A stretch of 64,000 bases of DNA from Akkermansiaceae bacterium (GTDB taxonomy: Bacteria > Verrucomicrobiota > Verrucomicrobiia > Verrucomicrobiales > Akkermansiaceae): the NCBI GenBank assembly GCA_028822935.1, contig JAPKCM010000020.1, positions 1 to 64,000 of the forward strand, read 5' to 3'. Below, in pieces: positions 35,815 through 43,461 of this stretch. The translations under genes were made by a program, and so were the position numbers. Positions within the stretch are counted from its first letter, which is position 1, and every line of letters starts with the position of its first letter. Below the pieces are notes generated by a model. That model did no database searches, had not been told where the DNA came from, and saw only the letters and a list, made by a program, of their open reading frames with translations.

Positions 35815-37109
35815 GCAAATCTCAGTTCCGCACTGGAGACAACCACGCCGTTGACAGAGCAAGTGGCGATAGCCTGACCGATGTTGCGCCGCATCTTGGT
35901 GATTTCGGCGTCGATAAATAAGGTGTCACCGGGGACAACCGGCTTGCGGAACTTAACGTTGTTGGCGCTCAGGAAATAGCCAATCTTTCCTTGGTTATCT
36001 GGAAGTCGCATGATCAAAATGGAAGCGGTCTGGGCCATGGCTTCTAGCTGAAGAACGCCGGGCATGATGGGGTGGCCAGGGAAGTGTCCTTGGAAGAACT
36101 CCTCGTTCATCGTGAGATTTTTGATCGCGGTGCACTTCATCTCTGAAGAGAATCCCGTCACGCGGTCGATGAGGAGGAAGGGGTAGCGGTGGGGCAGGAT
36201 CTTAAGAATGTCCTCAGTTTTGAGGACGGCTTCTCCTTCAGGGAGCTTGAGTGGCGGCACCATGGAACGCATCGCGGCATATTCTTTCTTGATCAGCGCT
36301 GCCATGCCTGTGTTTGGTCCGTGGCCGGGAGCGATGGCAATGACATGACCGAGGAACTTTTTGCCGGAAAGCATGAGGTCACCAATGAGATCCAGAGCCT
36401 TGTGGCGTGCGAATTCATTGTTAAATCGCATGGGTTCTTTGGACATAATTTCCTCGCCACGAACGACGACGGCATTTTCAAGCGAACCACCCTTGATCAA
36501 GCCTTTATCCAGGAGAGGTTTGATATCTTCGTAGAAGGTAAACGTGCGCGCTGGAGCGATCTCTTTCTCGTAAGTCTCTTGGTTAACCACTGAAGAGAAG
36601 TATTGAACGAAGCGACCGTCCTTGCCCACATTGGTGACTGAGACGCGGAATTCTTTGTCAGGAACGATGGTAATGAGCGAGCCGTTTCCAACTTCAATAT
36701 GAATAGGTTCGCGGATTTCCCAGATTTGACGTGGCACGCTTTGTTCGAGTAAGCCCGCTTTCTTAATGAGTTCCACATAGGGTCGTGAAGATCCATCGCC
36801 AATGGGTGGCTCGTTGGCATCCATTTCAACAAGGGCGTTATCAACTCCGAGTCCGACGAGAGCAGAAAGAACGTGCTCGACGGTGTGAACCTTTACTGAG
36901 CCCTCCGCCAAGGTAGTCGCTCTTTCGACGGTTTGTACTTTGGAGACGTCTGCATCAATGAAAGGCTTGTCGGGGAGATCGACACGGCGGAATTTGAATC
37001 CGTAGCCTTCGGGGGCAGGTTTGAGAGTAAGGGTGACTTTTTCGCCCGTATGCAGGGAAGTTCCTTCGAGGGTCGCTTCGCTTGCGAGAGTGTGCTCCAT
37101 GTGGGACAT
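35805..37109 (-). CDS. lpxC-fabZ: Bifunctional UDP-3-O-acyl-GlcNAc deacetylase / 3-hydroxyacyl-ACP dehydratase
   Basis: A 434-aa fusion. Residues about 1-285 are LpxC, the zinc enzyme of lipid A synthesis: HTVEHVLSAL supplies the first zinc His, and FNNEFARHKALDLIGDL supplies the second His and the Asp. Residues about 300-434 are FabZ, the dehydratase of fatty-acid elongation: LPHRYPFLLIDRV with the catalytic His and GHFPGHPIMPGVLQLEAMAQ with the catalytic Glu. Both active sites look intact. The same fusion is known in Bacteroidetes, Chlorobi and some PVC bacteria, and supports a Gram-negative outer membrane here. ATG 37109 is followed by a second ATG three codons on; either could be used. 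It is a single reverse-strand gene. Confidence 0.95.
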   Translation of the reverse strand: MSHMEHTLASEATLEGTSLHTGEKVTLTLKPAPEGYGFKFRRVDLPDKPFIDADVSKVQTVERATTLAEGSVKVHTVEHVLSALVGLGVDNALVEMDANEPPIGDGSSRPYVELIKKAGLLEQSVPRQIWEIREPIHIEVGNGSLITIVPDKEFRVSVTNVGKDGRFVQYFSSVVNQETYEKEIAPARTFTFYEDIKPLLDKGLIKGGSLENAVVVRGEEIMSKEPMRFNNEFARHKALDLIGDLMLSGKKFLGHVIAIAPGHGPNTGMAALIKKEYAAMRSMVPPLKLPEGEAVLKTEDILKILPHRYPFLLIDRVTGFSSEMKCTAIKNLTMNEEFFQGHFPGHPIMPGVLQLEAMAQTASILIMRLPDNQGKIGYFLSANNVKFRKPVVPGDTLFIDAEITKMRRNIGQAIATCSVNGVVVSSAELRFAVM

Positions 37110-37528
37110 GGCGGGGTTTTAAATTGGCAAAGTGCGTCGGTCGAGGGATATTCGCACCATGAGTCCCCAGCTCCCGCCCCGGCTTGATTTCAAGGTGTTG
37201 TCAACTTGTTGTGATCGCGCGAAATAGTGGAAGCACAGGAATTTTCGGGAAAATGATGTTGCACCGGGAGATCAGGAAAACTTACCGAGCCATTGTGATC
37301 GGGGCTCCTAACTGGACGTCGAAAATATTGAGTGCGCCTCTTTTGATTTCTTAACACGCGGATGGAGAGAGGGGGTGAAGCGGCGTTTTTGATTGGAGAG
37401 ATAAGCGCTGCACGGATGCGCAAGCTAATTTACGTGGGCGAACAAGTTAAGGAGATGACATCGGGCTGGTCTAGAGAACTAGCTGACTTTCGGATTGGCG
37501 AATGGATGACAGCGGACTTCAATGGGGG
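37110..37528. other. Intergenic region between divergent lpxC-fabZ and nif3
   Basis: About 420 nt with no supported gene. An open frame at 37362-37562 has no family resemblance and overlaps nif3. TTAACACGCGGATGG at about 37351 is a relic of the dispersed motif described in the findings. Promoters for both flanking genes should lie here, but I cannot point to convincing boxes. Confidence 0.5.
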
Positions 37529-38284
37529 ATGGCGAAATTGGATGAAATTGTCTCCTTTTTGAATACGGAGCTGAGGCTAGAAGAAGTTCCAGATTACCCA
37601 GGGGCTCACAATGGCTTACAGCTCCAAAACGGGGGAGAGGTTTCTCGTGTGGTCGCGGCGGTGGATGCGAGTCTTCCAGTGGTCGAGAAGGCGGTGGCAG
37701 CGGGGGCCGATCTTCTTGTCGTGCATCATGGGATGTTCTGGCAGGGGGTGCGTCAGATTACCGGGGCTCATTATCGGAAGCTGAAGTTTGCGATGGACGC
37801 GGGCTTGGCAATCTACAGTGCGCACATTCCCTTAGATGTGCACTCAAGGTTGGGAAACAATGCCCTTTTGGCAGATAGGCTGGGTTTAGAAAACAGAGAT
37901 TCTTTTTTCGAGTGGAAGGGGGTCGATCTCGGGCTACGAGGGGAATTGGAGATGAATCTCGCTGAGTTGAAAGAGCTGTTTTCCGAAGTAGTAGAGGGTC
38001 CGGTCTTGTTAAGAGGGGAAGCGGATTGCCCGGTCGGCCGCTTGGGGATCATTACGGGAGGGGCAGGAAGTGAGGTCGAGGCGGTTTCGGCTTGTGGCAT
38101 TGACACCTTTATCACAGGGGAGGGGCCTCATTGGAGTTTTCCGTTGGCAGAAGAATTAGGGCTGAATGTTCTCTATGGAGGGCATTACGCGACAGAAACC
38201 TTCGGAGTGAAACGGTTGGTTCAAGAGATCGATCAACAATTTGAGACAACCAGTGCCTTTGTTCATCATCCGACAGGGCTGTAA
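37529..38284 (+). CDS. Nif3-like dinuclear metal centre protein
   Basis: A 251-aa protein of the Nif3/YbgI family (often labelled GTP cyclohydrolase 1 type 2 homolog). The metal-binding sites are VVHHGMFWQG (about 63-72), SAHIPLDVHSRLGNN (about 99-113), and, near the end, ITGEGPHWSF and GGHYATETFG, which give His and Glu ligands. ATG 37529 (MAKLDEIVSFL) is preferred to the in-frame ATG at 37502, since family members start close to this point and a G-rich site precedes it. It lacks the long insert of Gram-positive members. The cellular role is not settled in the family. A tRNA-Gly follows about 170 nt later. Confidence 0.9.
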   Translation: MAKLDEIVSFLNTELRLEEVPDYPGAHNGLQLQNGGEVSRVVAAVDASLPVVEKAVAAGADLLVVHHGMFWQGVRQITGAHYRKLKFAMDAGLAIYSAHIPLDVHSRLGNNALLADRLGLENRDSFFEWKGVDLGLRGELEMNLAELKELFSEVVEGPVLLRGEADCPVGRLGIITGGAGSEVEAVSACGIDTFITGEGPHWSFPLAEELGLNVLYGGHYATETFGVKRLVQEIDQQFETTSAFVHHPTGL

Positions 38285-38411
38285 ATTCAGAAGCGGGGAG
38301 GTGAACGCACCCCTATTCCCACGCCCTCTACGCAACCACTCATGTTAGTTAAACTTTCCAAATATTCATTAGAGCCAAAGTAAAAAAGCATCATTTTTCC
38401 TCAAAAAGGGC

Positions 38412-38440
38412 TTGCTCTGTCATAAGGGACGACGTAGAAC
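38412..38440 (+). promoter_or_regulatory. Possible sigma-70-type promoter for tRNA-Gly
   Basis: TTGCTC (38412-38417) and TAGAAC (38435-38440) are spaced by 17 nt. They lie 13 nt before the tRNA start, a usual distance. Both hexamers are imperfect. Confidence 0.4.
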
Positions 38441-38453
38441 TGCACTCACAGTC

Positions 38454-38524
38454 GCGGGTATAGCTTAGTGGTAAAGCTCCAGCCTTCCAAGCTGATGAGG
38501 AGGGTTCGATTCCCTCTACCCGCT
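38454..38524 (+). tRNA. tRNA-Gly (anticodon UCC)
   Basis: A 71-nt tRNA. The acceptor stem is GCGGGTA with TACCCGC and discriminator T at 38524. The D arm is AGCTTAGTGGTAAAGCT. The anticodon loop CTTCCAA gives TCC, decoding GGA. The T arm is GAGGG-TTCGATT-CCCTC. CCA is not encoded. Confidence 0.96.
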
Positions 38525-38572
38525 GATTTTCAATATCTTAAGCCCCGAAATTTACCCTAGAATCCAAAAAAA

Positions 38573-39181
38573 ATGAAAAACACGCTGAAATTCGCGCTAA
38601 CGGCCCTACTATTTGCAGCAGCGCCCCTCGCTCAAGCTAACCCACTTGACTGCGTCAAGGTGAGTAATGCAGTTAGGTTGGCAGTCGCTTCTGACTCCGA
38701 CAAGGTCCTTGAGATCGTCGCTAAGCAAATCGCAGCTAATGAATCTTGTGCTTGCGAGGTTGTTAAGGCTGCGATCATTGCTTCTGATGCCAAGAAGGAA
38801 GTTGTTGCTCAGATCGTCGATGTGGCGATCAACGAAGCTCCAGCAATGCTGCGCATCATCGCTCAGTGCGCTATTGCAATTGCCCCTGATGCTCAACCAA
38901 ACATTCAGGCGATTCTTGAAAAGTATGATTTTGCCGGCGGTGAAGGAGACTCCGAAAAAGGCGGTCTTGAAAAAGGTGGCGTCCCTGATGAAGAGGCTAG
39001 CGCCAATCCGCTAGACTTTCCAGTAAGCGAGGGATATGGTTCTTCTGCAGCTCGTCCTGAGGGAGGAGCAGCTCCTGTTGGGCCAGCTCCAGGTGGTCCC
39101 GGTGGATTTCCGTTGCTCCCTCCAGGCCTTCCTCTGACGTTCCCTCCTGTTGTGACTCCGCCCTCTCTGACAGCTCTCTAA
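38573..39181 (+). CDS. Secreted Pro/Gly-rich protein upstream of the EPS export module
   Basis: A 202-aa protein with a clear signal peptide (MKNTLKFALTALLFAAAPLAQA). Residues about 25-120 form an alpha-helical domain with four Cys residues (LDC, ESCACE, AQC) that could make disulfides. A charged, Gly-rich linker (GGEGDSEKGGLEKGG) and a Pro/Gly-rich tail (about 150-202, PVGPAPGGPGGFPLLPPG) follow. I do not recognise the family. It sits between tRNA-Gly and the outer-membrane barrel gene, 70 nt upstream and co-oriented, so it is probably part of the same module. Codons favour GCT, GTT and CGT, as in highly expressed genes. Confidence 0.72.
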   Translation: MKNTLKFALTALLFAAAPLAQANPLDCVKVSNAVRLAVASDSDKVLEIVAKQIAANESCACEVVKAAIIASDAKKEVVAQIVDVAINEAPAMLRIIAQCAIAIAPDAQPNIQAILEKYDFAGGEGDSEKGGLEKGGVPDEEASANPLDFPVSEGYGSSAARPEGGAAPVGPAPGGPGGFPLLPPGLPLTFPPVVTPPSLTAL

Positions 39182-39252
39182 TCGCCAATCGCTAAGGAGC
39201 CAATCAGATTTCTCTGTTACTTCTTAATTATTAATCAATAAAAATTCTTTTA

Positions 39253-40446
39253 ATGAAAAAAATTACCGCAACCGCCTTAGGCTTACTAACAGCGAGCAGC
39301 CTATGCGCACAGTCACTGTTTGATCTCGCCCCTCAAGACGACGAGACCGAGTCAAGTCCACTTTCTTGGACTGTTGGAACCAGCCTTGGCTATGATGACA
39401 ATCCGACTCCAGGAAGCGACAATGAGTCTGCATACGGCGTTGTTTACGTCGGGGCTGCCTTTTTGAGCCAATCGCCGCAAACGACCGTTGAATTCGCTGG
39501 CCGACTCGGCTATGTTCATTATTTCGATGATCTCGACTTCGGACTATTGAAAATTGATCAGTCTACTCCTACTGGGAGCCTCAGATTGAATTTGACGCAT
39601 CGCATCAATGAGCGTCTTCGTCTTTCGAGCAGAAACTCTTTGGCCTTTGAGTATCAGCCAAATTATTCAGTCGGATCCCAGGCTATTCGTCAGACCGGTG
39701 CTTACACCCGTTGGAGTAGCGATAATAGTGTCGGATATCGCTGGAGTGAACGTTTAGGAACATACACTGGATTTATTTATGATGGTGTGGAATATGACAA
39801 CCCGGCCGCTCAAAGGAATGACGTCAGTGCAATCACCTTGTATAACGACTTCCGCTATCAGCTGAGCCCACAAACTGTGGCAACTCTTACTTATCGTTAC
39901 GCTGATCGTAGTACTGCGGCTGGTATTGGCGACACCCAAAACCACTTCATCATGGTTGGAGGCGAGCATCGCTTCAGCCCGAACTCCGTTGCGATTGTCC
40001 GCGCTGGTGTTCAACTTCGTAGTATTGATGGATCAACTAAAGACTATACCTCACCGTCCGCCGAAGCAGCTTTGACAACACGTGTCAATCAGCAACTGAG
40101 CGTAAGGGCCTATGGTCGACTCTCAACTGAAGATTCTTCACGTCAAGTTGGTGCGGCTGTCTATGATAATGCTAATACCATGCGACTTGGAGTCTCCGGA
40201 ACATACCGTGTTTCACAGGCCCTCTCACTGAATAGTGGAATCAACTACATGTCTCTGGAATATGAGGGTAATACCGAGGGCGGCATTGATGAAAGTCTTA
40301 TCAATGCATTCGTTGGTTTCGATCTCCTGATCGCCGAAAACCTCTACTTGAACGGTTCTTACAACTTCGAAGATCTTGGTTCCGACGAACCCAATCGCGA
40401 GTATGATCGCAACCGGATGTCCATCGGAGTTCGCGCGACTTTCTAA
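39253..40446 (+). CDS. Outer-membrane beta-barrel protein of the EPS module
   Basis: A 397-aa predicted outer-membrane protein. A signal peptide (MKKITATALGLLTASSLCA) is followed by alternating hydrophobic/polar strands throughout (GTSLGYDDNPTPGSDNES, RLRLSSRNSLAFEYQPNY, VATLTYRYADRSTAAGIG), ending in an aromatic residue (GVRATF), the usual BAM recognition end. It resembles barrels coded beside exopolysaccharide kinases and export proteins in PEP-CTERM/exosortase-type loci, but I cannot assign an exact family. A strong terminator lies just after it, so it and the upstream gene may form a separate transcript from the kinase. Confidence 0.82.
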   Translation: MKKITATALGLLTASSLCAQSLFDLAPQDDETESSPLSWTVGTSLGYDDNPTPGSDNESAYGVVYVGAAFLSQSPQTTVEFAGRLGYVHYFDDLDFGLLKIDQSTPTGSLRLNLTHRINERLRLSSRNSLAFEYQPNYSVGSQAIRQTGAYTRWSSDNSVGYRWSERLGTYTGFIYDGVEYDNPAAQRNDVSAITLYNDFRYQLSPQTVATLTYRYADRSTAAGIGDTQNHFIMVGGEHRFSPNSVAIVRAGVQLRSIDGSTKDYTSPSAEAALTTRVNQQLSVRAYGRLSTEDSSRQVGAAVYDNANTMRLGVSGTYRVSQALSLNSGINYMSLEYEGNTEGGIDESLINAFVGFDLLIAENLYLNGSYNFEDLGSDEPNREYDRNRMSIGVRATF

Positions 40447-40473
40447 GATTTTGTAGAAATATCTGAACAAAGT

Positions 40474-40513
40474 AACTCCCGCGATGTCTTTACATTGCGG
40501 GAGTTCTTTTTTA
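40474..40513 (+). terminator. Strong Rho-independent terminator between barrel and kinase genes
   Basis: AACTCCCGCGATG pairs with CATTGCGGGAGTT along 13 bp (one G-U pair), with loop TCTTTA, followed by CTTTTTT. It starts about 28 nt after the barrel stop codon. It also overlaps the theoretical long start of the kinase frame, which argues for the start at 40571. Confidence 0.92.
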
Positions 40514-40570
40514 TCAAAAAGGTGCTTCTCTTTACCTGACAGCGTTATCCTAAAACCTTCCTACCCTTCA

Positions 40571-42736
40571 ATGCAATCTAAGGCCCAACAATCCACCGAA
40601 TCAGTAGCCAGTATCGACTATTGGCAAGTGATCAAAAACCGCTACGGAATCATTCTCTTGACCTTCCTTCTCGTTTTCATGACCGCTGCGGTCATTACCT
40701 CGGTCATGCCTAGAAAGTATGAGAGTTCGTCGGTTGTCCAAGTGCATCCGTCTATGCTCGCGATTACTCCTACTCGTGGTGGTTCGCAAACTCACTCTGG
40801 AACATTGATGACCAGGCATTACATGGAGAACGAGTTTGAGACAATCACCGCAGCACAGACCTTGATGGAAGCAGCTGACGCATTGGATCTTCCTTCACGG
40901 TGGGATATGGAGCTGAATGAGTCGGTGGAGACTCTGTCTGAAATTGTGATGGCAAACCCAATACGGGGAACCGATTTTATCGAGATCACAGTACGCCATG
41001 CGAATGCAGAGGATGCCAAAGATATTTCAAAAGCGATTACCAGTGCTTACATCGCGCGTCGTAACAGGACAGAACTGGAACGTGCTAAAAAGTCCCTCGA
41101 GGCGCTTGATACCGAGTTACAGAGGCATGGTGATGTCGTCAATGACAAGCAGAAGGCTCTCACGGTTCTGATTCAGCAATACGGGATTCCGTATTTCGAT
41201 GGGCGGACCCGTAGTCCCGTGGGAGCGACCGAGGAGCGGATGTATCTAAATTCCCAGGCGCGTTTGGATCAACTTGAACAAGATCGGGATCGTCTTAAGA
41301 TTCAGATTGATAAACTGGTGAAAACCAGCGCTGAAGAATTGATCCCGACCGCAGCAGGGCTCGAGCTTCCTCAAAACCAGGTGAGTATGCTCTACCTAGC
41401 GTTTCAGGAAACGAATCGGAATATCGATGCTCAGGGAGCGCAGGGTCTTGGGATCAACCATCCGACAATTTTAACTCTTAAGAAGCAGGCAAGCAACTTG
41501 ATGAGAGATGCGGAGTCGGCAGTAACTTCGCTCAAAGATGTCCTCAGTGCCCGAATCAATCTTGTTGATCGGCAGGTGGAGCGCATGAAGGAAACAGTTG
41601 TCAGTAAAAAAGATATTACGGTCGATCTTTCGATGCGTCAGCACGAATACAATTCTGCGAAAGAAGAATATGAGCAATCTCGGTATCTTCTCCGGGAGAT
41701 GAAAATGCAACAGCAGGAGCAGCGTGTTCTTCTCAGAATGCCCCGGACTCCCATTACTCTCCATGAGTTTCCAAAGCTTGCACAAAGACCTGTCTTTCCC
41801 AATGTCACTCTAAACCTTGTTCTTGGAGCTGGTATGGGTTTGATTTTCGGTATTGGTATCGCCTTCCTTTTGGAGCACTTGGATACCTCGGTTAAGAGTT
41901 TGGAGGATGTGGAGCGCTATCTTCAGGTTCCCGTTCTTGCAGTAATTCCAAAGGATGTTGGTGTCTTGCATAAGCAGAGCGGCATGAGCCCTGATGCTGA
42001 GGCTTATCGAATTCTCCGAACCAATATTGAGTTCAATAGAAAGAACCCCGAAGACAATTCCATTACGGTTGTTTCAGGTGGTGCTGGAGAGGGTAAGTCT
42101 ACCACTCTGGTGAACTTGGCTTACGTTTGTGCGCAAGGTGGATATACCACTCTGATGGTCGATGCTGACCTTCGTCGCCCTCGTCTCCACACCTTCTTTG
42201 ACATTAATAATTCCGTTGGTCTTACCAACTACCTTACGACCGACCTCGCTTTGGAAGACGTGATTCTACAGACTCCAGTTGATAATCTCTACTTCCTCCC
42301 TTCAGGGATCCTTCCGGCGGATGCAGCTGGAATTTTGAACTCCCGTCGTATGTCTGAGCTTCTTCAGGATGTGAAGCAGCGCTTTGACTTGGTTCTTGTG
42401 GATTCACCCCCGATTCTCGGAGTGAGTGATGCTGCTGTTCTTGCCAGTGAAGTTGACCTCACCATGGTGGTGGTCCAGCACCGTAAGCTTCCGCGGAATA
42501 TGCTCCTGCGGGTTAAGCAGGCCGTTGAAAATGTCGGAGGTCAGGTGATTGGAGTTGTTCTGAATAACGTGGATGTCCGCAGTGATAGTCAGTATCAGTA
42601 TTACACCAGTTACTACACTTACTACGCTCCAAGTGCGATGGATGAAAATGCAGCCCCGGCAACCTCGGCACCGATTGCGCCATCTTCTAACCCAACTGGA
42701 GCAGGGCGAAATGCAAAGAAGGAAGACCTCTATTAG
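40571..42736 (+). CDS. Wzc-type polysaccharide co-polymerase and tyrosine autokinase
   Basis: A 721-aa inner-membrane protein. ATG 40571 is preferred since the longer frame from 40484 begins inside a terminator. The N-terminal part is a Wzz domain: membrane helix 1 at about 27-47 (YGIILLTFLLVFMTAAVI), a long periplasmic coiled coil (about 60-405), and helix 2 at about 415-435 (LGAGMGLIFGIGIAFLLEHL). The cytoplasmic BY-kinase domain has Walker A SGGAGEGKST (about 502-511), Walker A' LMVDADLRRPR, and Walker B LVLVDSPPI. The C-terminal Tyr cluster YQYYTSYYTYY should be autophosphorylated. Such proteins control chain length and export of exopolysaccharide. The export protein gene follows 28 nt later. 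Confidence 0.93.
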   Translation: MQSKAQQSTESVASIDYWQVIKNRYGIILLTFLLVFMTAAVITSVMPRKYESSSVVQVHPSMLAITPTRGGSQTHSGTLMTRHYMENEFETITAAQTLMEAADALDLPSRWDMELNESVETLSEIVMANPIRGTDFIEITVRHANAEDAKDISKAITSAYIARRNRTELERAKKSLEALDTELQRHGDVVNDKQKALTVLIQQYGIPYFDGRTRSPVGATEERMYLNSQARLDQLEQDRDRLKIQIDKLVKTSAEELIPTAAGLELPQNQVSMLYLAFQETNRNIDAQGAQGLGINHPTILTLKKQASNLMRDAESAVTSLKDVLSARINLVDRQVERMKETVVSKKDITVDLSMRQHEYNSAKEEYEQSRYLLREMKMQQQEQRVLLRMPRTPITLHEFPKLAQRPVFPNVTLNLVLGAGMGLIFGIGIAFLLEHLDTSVKSLEDVERYLQVPVLAVIPKDVGVLHKQSGMSPDAEAYRILRTNIEFNRKNPEDNSITVVSGGAGEGKSTTLVNLAYVCAQGGYTTLMVDADLRRPRLHTFFDINNSVGLTNYLTTDLALEDVILQTPVDNLYFLPSGILPADAAGILNSRRMSELLQDVKQRFDLVLVDSPPILGVSDAAVLASEVDLTMVVVQHRKLPRNMLLRVKQAVENVGGQVIGVVLNNVDVRSDSQYQYYTSYYTYYAPSAMDENAAPATSAPIAPSSNPTGAGRNAKKEDLY

Positions 42737-42764
42737 AGTCGCCCGACTCAAACCCCATAGATCG

Positions 42765-43316
42765 ATGAAAAAATTACTACTATCAATCCTAGGATTAATC
42801 CTCCTCAACAGCGCTTCGGCCCAAATCAGCGTGAATCAGACTCTGCAAATCAATATCCAAGGTGTTCCTCCTGGGGAGCAGAGCCGTTTTTCGACCTATC
42901 AAGTTTCCGAAGATGGAACCATTCGCATGTGGATTATCGGTCAGGTGCGCGCATCTGGTAGAACGCAGGACCAGTTGGCCCAAGCGATTGCCGAAGCCTA
43001 CAAAAGTGCAGGAATCTATACGGATCCCAATTTTACCGTTATTGTTCCTACCGATGCCCAAGTTGCGGCAAAGATGTATACTGTGGGTGGGCAGGTGAAG
43101 GTTACGGGACAAAAGCCTTGGTCAAACAACCTGACCCTGTATGCGGCGATTCAAGCTGCGGGTGGTGAGACTCCTTTTGGCGCGATCACCCGGGTGAAGC
43201 TTTTCCGCTCAGGGCGGGTGTTCAATTACAACCTCAAAGAGGATCAGGCGAAAACCGTTAATGTCCTTCCAGGAGATTTGATCGAGGTGCCTCAGAAAAC
43301 TTGGAGGGGGAATTAG
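42765..43316 (+). CDS. Wza-like polysaccharide export protein (Poly_export/SLBB)
   Basis: A 183-aa periplasmic or outer-membrane protein. ATG 42765 gives a signal peptide (MKKLLLSILGLILLNSASAQ); the frame is open from 42573 inside the kinase gene. The polysaccharide-export domain (about 30-105) has YQVSEDGTIRMWIIGQVRAS and TDPNFTVIVP. A single SLBB domain follows (VGGQVKVTGQKPWSNNLTLY, AIQAAGGETPFGAITRVKLF, VLPGDLIEVP). It is about half the length of E. coli Wza and lacks a lipobox and the C-terminal membrane helix, so it may need another protein to cross the outer membrane, perhaps the barrel upstream. A terminator ends the unit. Confidence 0.9.
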   Translation: MKKLLLSILGLILLNSASAQISVNQTLQINIQGVPPGEQSRFSTYQVSEDGTIRMWIIGQVRASGRTQDQLAQAIAEAYKSAGIYTDPNFTVIVPTDAQVAAKMYTVGGQVKVTGQKPWSNNLTLYAAIQAAGGETPFGAITRVKLFRSGRVFNYNLKEDQAKTVNVLPGDLIEVPQKTWRGN

Positions 43317-43341
43317 ACTCTGGCACAACTTAAGTTTGCAG

Positions 43342-43374
43342 AACCACTCGTCGTTTCGACGAGTGGTTTTTTTG
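43342..43374 (+). terminator. Rho-independent terminator after the export gene
   Basis: AACCACTCGTCG (43342-43353) pairs perfectly with CGACGAGTGGTT (43357-43368) around a TTT loop, followed by a run of T. It closes the kinase-export transcript. Confidence 0.95.
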
Positions 43375-43461
43375 GTTTGGCTAAAAGGACTTGGACAGAT
43401 GACTCCTTTTGGTGGACTTTCATCACGTCAGCACCAATGTGTTGATCGCCAAGATTTAATT

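Noticed and set aside
37362-37562. A 66-aa frame upstream of nif3
   Set aside because: No family resemblance, no signal or membrane pattern, and it overlaps the nif3 start.
40484-40570. The longer start of the Wzc-type kinase
   Set aside because: The segment begins inside a strong terminator hairpin and encodes an unlikely Cys/Ser-rich leader. ATG 40571 is the better start.
42736-42749. GAGTC/GACTC hairpin between the kinase and export genes as a terminator
   Set aside because: The stem is only 5 bp and there is no T-run.
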